Source of the DNA: Arabidopsis thaliana
Taxonomy: Eukaryota > Streptophyta > Magnoliopsida > Brassicales > Brassicaceae
Reading direction: 5' to 3'
Assembly: GCF_000001735.4 (NCBI RefSeq)
Contig: NC_003074.8
Location: 5,580,101 to 5,644,100 of the forward strand
DNA length: 64,000 nucleotides
Shown here: positions 9,693-19,805 of the stretch, piece by piece
Position numbering within the stretch: position 1 is the first letter of the stretch
How the letters are laid out: each line of letters opens with the position of its first letter
Position numbers and translations under genes: made by a program
Notes under the pieces: generated by a model
What the model was told of the DNA's origin: nothing
Seen by the model: the letters and a program-made list of their open reading frames with translations, nothing else
Databases searched by the model: none

Positions 9693-12600
9693 TCACATTA
9701 CAGCTACCTCCTTCGCTTCCATCGAACTTGTTAATGTGATCTCTTGAAAATAACTTGTTATACCTATGATGGTTATGCCTATCTATGTTTAAATGTTTTT
9801 AAGCGTTCTCTTTTGTGATGTTGGTCTTTATATAATGTTACGTATGATAGATTTGAATAAAGGTGGTTGATTCCATCCCTATAAATTGCACATTAAGTCC
9901 CATCGTGAACAACGTTCGATCCATACTAAATTAAGTTACTGCAAGTGTGTTTAGCGTATTCAGATTAACATTTTACTGAATTAATTTTGTTTTAGGTAAA
10001 GACCCGCGAATATATGTTTAATATGTTTAAATGAAGTCCAATTATTACATGGGGACTATAGATCATATAATCATAGATTAAAGTTCATTATTGTTTAGGT
10101 ATAAATAAAAGTTTTTTGAAAATAGTATTAGGTTTTGTAAGTAAAAATTGGTTAATTGGGTGGTCATGATCATACTGATAAAAAAATGAAAGTATATGAA
10201 AAAAGGATTGTTGGAATGTATTAATTTGGCTCGGCTTTGGCAAACCTGGGATAGATTGCGTCCTAACTTTTAGTGATTTGGCATTTAGGCCTTACCAATC
10301 AACTGATCCAGCCCATGTAATGCTAATCTTGGAATTTTCCCTTTTTGAAATTCAGTTTGCAATATATTAATCTTGGATTTTTCCATCTTTCTAATTGATT
10401 TACAATATTTTTATATTGGATCAGCCGCGTAAGGAGGAGATCTGATCTGATCTGATCCACACACGTCTCACGAGTGTAGTAGGCTCGACGTGCTCAAACT
10501 CAAAGTGTGATAACGTATTTTTTAAGCTTAAAAGAAGTCATCATTATTGTTATCTGTCTCAATAGAAATAAACGCCACGAGATCCACGAGTCGCATTTTT
10601 TTTATTTTGCCAAAAGTCAAAAATATGTTTCCATATATATCTTCGGAAATTAAGAAGAATTAGATTTTAATCTGCGGTATACCGCGGGGACAATTTATCT
10701 TTTTAAAGTTAGTATAATTTTTTTTTGCAAATTATATCTATTTATAATATATTTTTATTTTATAGTTTACAATTATTATTAAGTAACGTACTGCCAAACC
10801 CGTCCCGCCAAACCCATCCCGTAAAAAAACCATTTATTTATATTACTGTTGATCTTATTTATGATATATTTATAAATCATTGTCTATATATTTTTGTCGA
10901 TGCGGGACGTTGAACCCACACATTTTTTGCCAATTGGTTAATATATGTTCATTTTTAAAATTTTGAATCATAAAATATGATGGAAAAAATTAAGATTTTT
11001 TTAAACTCTATATATTATATAATGATGTTAAAAATTATGATATATCAAACTTTTTATAAGTTTAAATATTAATAATGTTTTATAAATTTTAAATATATAA
11101 ATAATAATATTTAAAAAATTAATATGTTTGTTTATAAAGTAATGACATAATAACTCTAAAAGCAAGGATTTAGAAGATTTAAATCTTTAATTAAATATTT
11201 TCATTAATAAATAATTAATGTCAGTGACATGACATTGTAAATAAGTTCAAATACAAAATTTATTTATTTAAACAAAAAACGTTTAGTAAGAATAATATTT
11301 ATTTAACAAAAAACTTTGTTTTAAAATATTGTTAACAAATATGTTTATGCTAATTTTAAGGGATTGATTTGAAGTTTGTTAGGATTAAATTTGATTGATA
11401 ATGTGATTGACAATTTAAATAAAAAGTTTAAAGTAAAATTAATTATTTTGGAAAAAAAAATTAATGCTAATGACATTAGATCGTAAATAAGTTCAGGATT
11501 TATTTGCTAAAATAGCTACAAAAATGTATATATAGATTTCAAAATATACTTTTTTAATCACTATTTTTTCGTGGAGTAGCTGTCTACGAATGTTCTATCC
11601 AATACATTCGAACACGTGATTGTTCGTTAATTTTCTTGATTCTGTAAGAGAAACAAAAAATATAGATGTCCAACTTTTTTTTTCGGGTGGGAATATAGAC
11701 GTCCAGCTTAGCTACGTACTGAATAATTCAAAGTTCCAAACTAGTATATATTAATACAATTGACGATAAGGTCATAAGGATCGATGGATTCCAACGATTC
11801 GATACAAGTATTAATGAAATAAGATAACACGATTGTGACAGCAAACTCTATATTGATATTTCTATTTTTTAATTAGCCATGCGTTGCACGATCAATTTAC
11901 AAAATAATAAAAGAAAATGATCGATCAAAGAGCATTCCATTGAAATTTAATTCCATCCTGTAATCACATAATTTTGGGCCCAATCCTATTTTTCAAATGT
12001 AACATGCTATTACATAGTCACATAGAACATCCTAAAATAGGGTTAAAATGTACTTTTATCTATTTGCAATTTTGATATTTTCCTTTCTGAAAAAGATTAG
12101 TATATGGCAAATTATCTTTTAGATAAAAGATCTTTTGTTCTGACTATACATTAATTTATTTTAAAAAAAAAACTTAACAGATATATTTGCAAATACAAAA
12201 TGATGAAAAATAAAAGGGATACCATAATCTAAAATCTGACAAAGAAAATATACAAAAAGTCAATTACGATACTTAGAAAAAGAACTATATATTTTTGGGT
12301 AGGGAAGTTCAAAAACAAATTACCGATTTGCTGACTATATGAGCAATTATTACATACTTTTATTTATTTGTACAACAATTATTACACATACTTGTGTGGA
12401 CCAACATGATTAATTTTATATTGGCCATATGGTGCGTAGTAAATGTTATAATAACTTGAAATTAAATAATAACTAAGCTCGACTCGATATATAGATCCAA
12501 CCAGTAGCCTCTCTTATTCACACCTAATCTTCATCTTCATCTTCGCATTCATAGTCTCTACGATCAGGTAATCCCCCTCTCTCTATCTATCTTTCATATA

Positions 12601-12928
12601 TGTGTGTATGTGTAAACTATCTATATTCTGAAAATAGATCAATCAATTGATCTTTTCCTATCTCAATTGTTTTCACAACCATCAGTTTGACTTTTGATCG
12701 TTTAAGGCTCGAGAGAATTATCATTCACTGTAGTAAAGATAGTTTATACCAACAAACCCATTTGGTGTTGACCAGCTTTCAACATAAGTATGAGTTAGAG
12801 CTAGAACCGGATTAGTATTAATGTTACTTGTACCTGTTCATAGTACTAACCAAAAATGATCCAAAAAAATGAAAATAACAAATAAACCATTTATGGTTAT
12901 CACAGATAGATAAAAGAAGTCAACAACG
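9693..12928. other. Long AT-rich spacer with repeat remnants and the JAL34 promoter
   Basis: No gene seen. Features: the JAL33 3' UTR; three tandem copies of CTGAT near 10441-10457; a direct arrangement CACGAG-ATC-CACGAG near 10575-10590; a hairpin with a Helitron-like end (10672-10690); diverged direct repeats sharing TGTAAATAAGTTCA/CGTAAATAAGTTCA near 11236 and 11483; and a G-box CACGTG at 11613. The JAL34 5'-UTR intron is 12568-12905 (TCAG/GTAATC to TCACAG), with TATA-like GATATATAG near 12488. Confidence 0.5.
10662..10690 (-). mobile_element. Possible Helitron 3' end (hairpin plus CTAA)
   Basis: On the minus strand the 12-bp palindrome GCGGTATACCGC is followed by AGATTAAAAT and then CTAA-T, the arrangement expected at a Helitron 3' terminus (hairpin, about 10 bp, CTRR, host T). 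The element would extend toward higher coordinates through the AT-rich DNA. A 5' TC end was not located, and TCTATATATACA on the minus strand near 11535 is only a candidate. Confidence 0.35.
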
Positions 12929-15422
12929 ATGTCTTGGGACGATGGATCACACGCAAAGGTGAAGAAAGTGCAGCTAACCTTCGATGAGATCATCTACTCA
13001 ATCCAGGTCACGTACGACGGAGCCACCGCTCTTCAATCCCAGCTTCGCGGCTCCGTTGGTCCCAAATCTGCTGAGGTTTGTGGAAAAAAACACACTAAGA
13101 TCACTTATTTTTACAGATATAATGTGTAATTTTTTTGTTAAGTTAATTAACTTTAATGTCATATACATACATAATCAGTTCACTTTGGCTCCGGACGAGT
13201 ACATAACGGCCCTTTCTGCTTACGGCAAATCGTTGAGTACGCAAGAAGTTATTACGGCGTTGACTTTCACAACCAACAAGACTTCTTATGGACCTTACGG
13301 TACCAAATCCGGTTTCCAGATTTCTGCTCCGGAAGCCACCGGTAAACAGATCTCCGGTTTCCTTGGTACCAGCGGCAATGTTCTCAACACCATCGACGTT
13401 CACTATTCTCCCATACCTACTGGAGGAACTGGCACCGGAGGAACTGGCACCGGAACTGGCACCGGAACTGGCACTGGAACTGGCACTGGCACCGGAACTG
13501 GCACTGGAACTGGCACTGGAACTGGCACCGGAGGAACTGGCACTGGAACTGGCACCGGTACTGGAGGAACTGGCACTGGAACTGGCACCGGAGGAACTGG
13601 CACTGGAACCGGCACTGGGACTGGCACTGGAACCGGCACTGGGACTGGCACTGGAACCGGCACCGGAGGAACTGGCACTGGAACCGGCACCGGAGGAACT
13701 GGCACTGGAACCGGCACTGGGACCGGCACTGGGACCGGCACCGGAGGAACTGGCACTGGAACCGGAACTGGTACCGGTTCAGGTGCTCAGAAATTGGAAG
13801 CACAAGGCAACAGTACAGGAGGTACATCATGGGACGATGGATCCGATTACGATGGCGTGACCAAGATATACGCAAGCTACGGTGGGGAAGGTATTCAATA
13901 CGTCAAGTTCGACTATGTGAAAGGTGGAGTAACAAAACAAGGAGTTCTACACGGTAAACAACAAAGTAGACAAAATCCAAGAGAGGTAAGCTTACGTACA
14001 ACTTTCTTTCAAGGTTTCTAACTATATTTTATACAAAGATTATATTACTGACATTGTGAACCCTTTTTAATTTTTTGGGTAGTTTGTGATTAACCATCCG
14101 GATGAGTATCTTGTTTCTGTTGAGGGTTGGTATGAAACCGTCATGCTAGGAATCCAGTTCAAAACGAACTTGAACACTTATGAGGTCAGCATCTATCCTT
14201 TCGAACCTAGTACTGATACTAAATTTACTCTTCAAGTTCAAGACAAGAAGATCATTGGATTTCACGGTTTCGCGGGCAACCATGTTAATTCCATTGGAGC
14301 TTACTTCGTTCCAAAATCCTCCACCACTCCTGTTCCTTCAACCCCTTTGAAGCTGACCGCAGAAGGTGGTGAGACAGGAGCTGTATGGGACGATGGTTCT
14401 CACGATGATGTTAAGAAAGTTTATGTAGGACAAGGCCAAGATGGTGTTGCAGCTGTCAAGTTTGAATACAAAAATGGTTCTCAGGTTGTTTTTGGAGATG
14501 AACGTGGAACGAGAACATTGCTAGGATTCGAAGAGGTATGCACGCTTAAGACCAACTATTTTTATTGGTTTCCCTTTTCAACTAATTTCACTATTCATTA
14601 TGCATTTATCTATGTAGTTCGAGCTTGAATCAGACGAATATATAACATCCGTGGAAGGATACTACGAAAAAAACTTTGGAGTTGATACTGTAGTGACAAC
14701 GCTGATTTTCAAGACTAGCAAGAACAAAACAGCTGGACCGTTTGGGATTGTATCTGGCACAAAGTTTGAATTCAAGAAGGAAGGTTACAAGATCACTGGG
14801 TTCCACGGACGAGCTGGTGAGTATGTTAATGCTATTGGAGCTTATTTAGCTCCATCAGGCACCACCCCTTTGACTCCTGCAACACAATCCCAAAAGCTAG
14901 AAGGAGCTGGTAGTGAGGCAGGAACTTTATGGGATGATGGTGCTTTCGACGGTGTAAGGAAAGTGTCTGTAGGACAAGCCCAAGATGGTATTGGAGCGGT
15001 CTCGTTTGTGTACGACAAAGCAGGTCAGGTTGTAGAAGGAAAAGAACATGGAAAACCCACATTGCTTGGATTTGAAGAGGTATACTTTATTAGTTCTTGC
15101 TTTCTCTTTCGTCGTTTAACCGTATAGTTTATTATCCTCAATTTTGTTCTTTTTTGTGCTTCTTGAATTGCAGTTTGAGCTTGACTATCCAAGTGAATAC
15201 ATCACGGCAGTTGATGGCACCTACGATGCAATCTTTGGGAATGAACCAATCGTAAATATGCTTAGGTTCACGACTAATAAGCGAGTATCTATTCCTTTTG
15301 GAATAGGAGCTGGCACAGCCTTCGAATTCAAGAAGGACGGTCAAAAGATAGTTGGTTTCCATGGAAGAGCTGGTGATCTACTTCACAAATTTGGAGTCCA
15401 TGTCGCGCCAATAACCAAATAA
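12929..15422 (+). CDS. JAL34: Four-domain jacalin-related lectin JAL34 with Gly-Thr linker
   Basis: Exons 12929-13075, 13179-13985, 14083-14535, 14618-15079 and 15174-15422 give 705 residues, all phase 0. Domain 1 starts abruptly at [14 protein letters not shown] and lacks the usual MAQKVEAxGGxGG segment. An in-frame TAA lies shortly upstream, so the start is not further 5'. Residues about 131-249 are almost only Gly and Thr, encoded by 12-bp-type repeats. Domains 2, 3 and 4 follow, separated by [12 protein letters not shown] and [11 protein letters not shown] linkers. The last residue before each intron is Glu and the next exon starts with Phe, as in the other JALs. Canonical sugar-site Asp is Asn in domains 1-3 and His in domain 4. 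Domain 2 most resembles domain 1 of JAL31, and domains 3 and 4 resemble the two-domain genes, so JAL34 looks like a fusion of a solo domain with a tandem unit. Confidence 0.93.
13422..13779 (+). repeat. Coding minisatellite for the Gly-Thr linker
   Basis: About 360 bp of GGAACTGGCAC(C/T)-type repeats with GGAGGAACT interruptions inside JAL34 exon 2. Every unit keeps the reading frame and gives Gly-Thr or Gly-Gly-Thr. Such arrays vary in length by slippage or unequal exchange. Confidence 0.95.
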
Positions 15423-15439
15423 TTATGGAGATTTTAAGT

Positions 15440-16042
15440 ATCTTTTGATGATAGTTTACACACTTTGAATAAGCTGATTCTACTTTATTTCTCTCTGTTT
15501 GTTTACTGCTTCAGTGTTTTAAGTCTTCTCTTTGTGTTTGTTGCTGTTGTGTCTTTGATGGATTTTTGTGATCCGATTTAATAAAAGAAGTGTGTTCAAA
15601 GTAATTCTCTAGTCTCTTTATTTGAAATTCCGGGGATAGCAGATTGGTTTCCGCAACATTGACTCCAAGTTTATAATGATCTTGATGATGGTCTAAAAGT
15701 TTTGAATAAGCTGACTCTAATTTACTAGGTTCTGTTTGTTTATATACCTTCAGAGAGTTTCAAGTCTTCTCGTTGTGGTCTTGTTCTGTTTTCTTGATGT
15801 GATTTCTTATTCATTTTAACAAAAGAAGTTTGTGCAAAGTCACAATGCAGAAACCCACTTTATTTAGATTTTAGATAAGCAAAGCACACAGATGCATTAT
15901 CCTTAAGAAAAACAAAATACAACACTAGACCACAACTTCATAAACTCACAACATAACCTTATTCAAATTTCAGGGATATCCAGATTGGTTTCACATCATT
16001 TGGCTATGGGCGCAACATTGACTCCAAGTTTGTAAAGATATT
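15440..16042. repeat. Tandem duplication of the JAL34/JAL35 convergent junction
   Basis: Bases about 15457-15601 (TTTGAATAAGCTGATTCTAC...AAAAGAAGTGTGTTCAAAGT, JAL34 3' UTR) recur with changes at 15700-15841. Between them, 15624-15675 (GGGGATAGCAGATTGGTTTC...GCAACATTGACTCCAAGTTT) matches the true 3' end of JAL35 at 15971-16032. The unit is therefore JAL34 3' UTR plus the JAL35 tail, about 240 bp, present twice. The inner JAL35-like fragment is not functional because it ends after about 50 bp. Confidence 0.8.
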
Positions 16043-17609
16043 CACCAGCTTGTCCATAGAAACCAACGATTTTGTGGTCTTTCTTCTCCAGTACGAATTC
16101 AGTTCCTCCCTCGAGTCCATACGGGATAGATGTTCTCTTGTTTGTTTTAAACTTAAGCGAGACGATTGCCGGGGCATCTACACTAAAAATCTTGTCATAG
16201 TAGCCCGACACGGCAGTGACATACTCATCTGGTCCAAGCACAAACTGCACGTTTTGCAACAAAATTAAAGACTTTAGGTTTCTAGATCAATAACTATAGA
16301 AAACAAGATTTGAAAATGAAATCAAGATTACAACCTCCTCTGCTCCAAGCAATGTCTTCTTCCCATGATCACTTCCAAGGACAGGCTTTGAAGCCTTTTC
16401 ATAGTCAGCTTTGAAATAGGTCACACAAGAGTCACCTTGTCCAACATATATCTTCTTGACACTGTCGTGAACACCATCATCCCAAGCAACTCCACCATCT
16501 CCACCTTGTGCTGGAATAGTATTGGAAGAAGGAGTCAATGGTGTGGACGAAGGAATAATATAAGCTCCTAGAGAATGGATCAGATCACTTGAAGTTCCAT
16601 GGAATCCAACGATTTTGCCGCCTCCTAGCTCAGCTTCTTCTCCAGAGGTTAGTCCAAACGGCTGAGAAGTTTTTCCTTTGAATGTCTTGAATATAAGAGC
16701 TGTGACGATCTCTATCGGTGACCCGAAAAGTTTCTCGTAGTAAACTTTCACATAGGTGATGTAGTCTTCAGGATCAATCTCAAACTGCAAAAACAAAAAC
16801 ACATCAATACTAGAAAGAAAGAAAAAAAAAACTTTTGGGCAATTTCAAGAAATACAAAGATTTGTGTACCTCCTCTGTTCCAAGTAGTGTTTGCTTCCCA
16901 TGTTCAAGTGATACAATCTTACCATCTTTCTCGTAATCAAACTTGACATAAACAACACCAGAGTCACCTTGTCCAACATAAACTTTCTTTACATTGTCAT
17001 AAGCACCACCGTCGTCCCAAACATCTCCACCACGACCACCTTGAGCTTCCAATTTGGTCAGACCACCTGATACCGGCGGAGTCAGCGGTGTAGTCGACGG
17101 AATTATATAAACTCCAACAGAATGGATCAAATCACTTGAACTTCCATGAAATCCAACGATTTTGCCACCTCCTAGCTCAGCTTCTTCTCCAGAGGTTAGT
17201 CCAAAAGGCTGAGAAGTTTTCCCCTTGAATGTCTTAAAGATTAGAGCCGTTACGATCTCTATCGGTGATCCAAAGAGCTTCTCGTAGTAAATTTTCACTG
17301 ATGTTATGTAATCTTCTGGATCAACCACAAACTAGCAAAAAAAAAAAAAGACAACCAAAAATGATCAGTTAATGTTGATGACAAGAGAACTCTCATTGAA
17401 AACAAAATATTTACCTCCTCTGTTCCAAGTAGTGTCTGCTTCCCATGTTCGTGTGATACGATTTTTCCATCTTTCTCGTAATCAAACTTGACGTAAACAA
17501 CACCAGAATCACCTTGACCAACATACACTTTCTTGACGTTTTCGTAAGCACCACCATCGTCCCATTCTTCTCCTCCACGACCACCTTGAGCTTCCAACTT
17601 TTTCGCCAT
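15996..17609 (-). CDS. JAL35: Three-domain jacalin-related lectin JAL35 (JR1)
   Basis: Exons on the minus strand are 17609-17415, 17331-16870, 16784-16335 and 16244-15996, giving 451 residues. It starts [20 protein letters not shown]. Three jacalin domains are separated by linkers of the [11 protein letters not shown] type. Domains 1 and 2 are very similar (both contain VGQGDSx[21 protein letters not shown] and [13 protein letters not shown]). Domain 3 ends GVNVAPIAK. The G-x3-D Asp is His, His and Tyr in the three domains. It converges on JAL34 and is the only minus-strand member. A 5'-UTR intron lies near 17892-17625 (CAAAG/GTGTTT to CTTTAG). JR1 was named for jasmonate and wound response. 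No signal peptide is seen. Confidence 0.94.
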
Positions 17610-18093
17610 CTTTTCTTCTTAACCTAAAGTTATAGTACCCATTTCTTAGAAACTGTAAACGCACAAGAGCCATGAACAGACACTACTCAAGCACTTTCAT
17701 GATGATGAAACTAATCTAATCTGAGGACTATAATACTTCCACTAGGACATTACTTTAAACAATGGTATCATATTCTCATAGATTCATTATCATATAAAGA
17801 AATTCAATAATTCAAATAAAACTAGTAAAAATCAATATAACGATTTTGTGAAAGAAAGAAAAAAGGAGTACATTAAAGGGAAGGAAGAAACACCTTTGAG
17901 TGTGAGAAATGGAGATGAAGATGGAATATGAATGAGTTAATCTTGGGATTTTGTATATATACTATATAGTATATATAAAACATTTTTGAATACGAACATT
18001 AAATTCTCTTTTCATCCAATACTAACCACTTTTTTTTTCTGCCAATACTAACCACTTTTTCTTTTCTTTTTGAGAGACTTTATATTCAACCAA

Positions 18094-18108
18094 CTCGTGC
18101 TTCACGAG
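18094..18108. promoter_or_regulatory. Palindromic element upstream of JAL35
   Basis: CTCGTG-CTT-CACGAG has perfect 6-bp arms with a 3-bp spacer and lies about 490 bp before the JAL35 ATG (about 200 bp upstream of the 5'-UTR intron). It shares arms and spacing with the JAL33 element although the genes point in opposite directions. Confidence 0.5.
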
Positions 18109-18547
18109 GGATGGAAGCTTTGATTAGTTAGGACTTAGGAACTTGTATTAATCTAAATATCTTTTTTTTTTTAAAATTGAATCTACCTTACAACATAAAA
18201 TTTGTAAAGAGAATTCCAAAATTCCAAAAAAAATCACCTAAAATTTTAAAATCGTGAAAGCAGCATCGTAAAGATGTTCTCTTCTGTTTTTTTTTTTTTT
18301 TTTTAACTCTCTTTTGAATATTGGATTAGAGATTTTCACAGTGTCGTAGATTCTTCGTAGAGTCTGTTATGAGTTGACATTTACCATAGGAATTGCATTA
18401 TCGTGAGAAGGTTAAATGATAAATTGACATTTATAAATTCTCAAAATGTAGGTTATGAGTTGTCAAAGAAATGTAGGCTATGAAAAAAAAAACTTACGTC
18501 TAAAAAAATGCAAAGTTAAGAAAGAAATACTCAAAGTTCGTGGCATT

Positions 18548-18676
18548 TGACCATCTCTCAGCTACACCTCAAATTATAGCTCATGAGAATGGCCCATGAA
18601 TATGATTGTGGCTCCGTTAATCACGTGGTATTAAAACTCACACACGACCATTTCTCATCTGCCTCCAATTATAGCG
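18548..18676 (+). repeat. Diverged direct repeat upstream of JAL35
   Basis: GACCATCTCTCAGCTACACC...AATTATAGC at 18549-18580 recurs as GACCATTTCTCATCTGCCTCCAATTATAGC at 18648-18676, a tandem copy about 100 bp away. Confidence 0.6.
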
Positions 18677-18703
18677 AAACCGTTACAACTCGTTGTTCAC
18701 GTG
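18622..18703. promoter_or_regulatory. Two G-box motifs (CACGTG)
   Basis: CACGTG occurs at 18622-18627 (TCACGTGG) and 18698-18703 (TTCACGTGAG), 76 bp apart and about 1 kb upstream of JAL35. G-boxes are targets of MYC2-type bHLH factors in jasmonate signalling, which would suit JR1. The distance is large, so the link is inference. Confidence 0.35.
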
Positions 18704-19805
18704 AGCATCAAAATGTGCATTACTCCTTTCAAGTTCGGCAAATCCTAATTATCCATTTTAATGGACTGCAGAGACTTTAATTAGAGCTTATAGAACTTTA
18801 AACATTTTGGTTTAAATCTTAAAATAGAAATTTAACCAATCTCAAATGATTTTTTTTTCTTTTCTTTTGGCATAAGTTTCATAACTCGATGATGAATGCT
18901 ACGATAATATAGACATACAGTATGATGATTAGATGAAAACAGATAAAGAAGAAAAAGTGTATCGTACGCCCCACTCGGTGATAATGATTAATGAGACTAT
19001 ATATGAGAGTACCCAAATATGATTTTTTCCACTCATGAATCGTATTGCACTATTTCTGCATTATTAAGATAGACCCACATTTAACATTAGACCAAAAAAA
19101 AAAAAAGATAGACCCACACCACCTGTTATAGTATTTAGTATTTTTACACATCCACTAAACGACGACAATTGACAAAATCACACAAACCTTTCTCCTTTAT
19201 TCATTTTTGTTTAATTCGGGTCCCTTGCTTTTTAGCATTCGGCTCTCATTCTTATCTTCCCATGGATGGATAGTCATAGTTATATAATACAGTTCAATTG
19301 AAGTTATGCAGTATATATATGCACCACACACGAGTCTTCTATATATGTGGATACTACGTTTCAAAATAATTCTATTAACTTAGAGAAGATAAACTTTCTT
19401 AGTACTTTTTTCGTTTCACTTTACACACACCTCAAAAAAATTCTTGTTTCATTTGTGACTGCATGTAAATGTCGTTACCTTACTTGAATTTTTACACAAT
19501 GGTACGTGAAAAAGAAAAGAAAAAAAATATAATTGAGAGAAAATATAATAGGATCACACCACTACAATACATGGGCTTTAAATTCATCTTTTCTATATGT
19601 TATAATTTGGGCCAAGACTATTATATCATATGGGCCTATCAATGTAATTAGAAGCAATTGCCCGATCCAATAACCTTAATTAGGAAAAAAAATCGTTCCC
19701 TTCTCTCGTTTCTTTTCAGCTCTGACTCGGCCTCTATCTCTCTCCCGTCGTCAGCCACATTCACCGGTACTCATCTGACCAAGCTAGGGTTTCGCAGTCA
19801 TCATC

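Larger units (their letters stand above)
17610..19805. other. Divergent intergenic region between JAL35 and the MPP gene
   Basis: Contains the JAL35 5' UTR and its intron, a TATA-rich stretch near 17955-17980, the palindrome at 18094, a diverged direct repeat, two G-boxes and AT-rich spacer. From about 19690 pyrimidine-rich sequence precedes the MPP start. No gene seen. Confidence 0.55.

Noticed and set aside
13403-13875. Long open frames on the minus strand of JAL34, encoding PVPVPV- or CQFQCQF-like repeats, and a plus-frame ELALELAP repeat
   Set aside because: They are by-products of the low-complexity GGAACTGGCAC repeat, which lacks stops in several frames. Only the Gly-Thr frame joins to jacalin domains on both sides.
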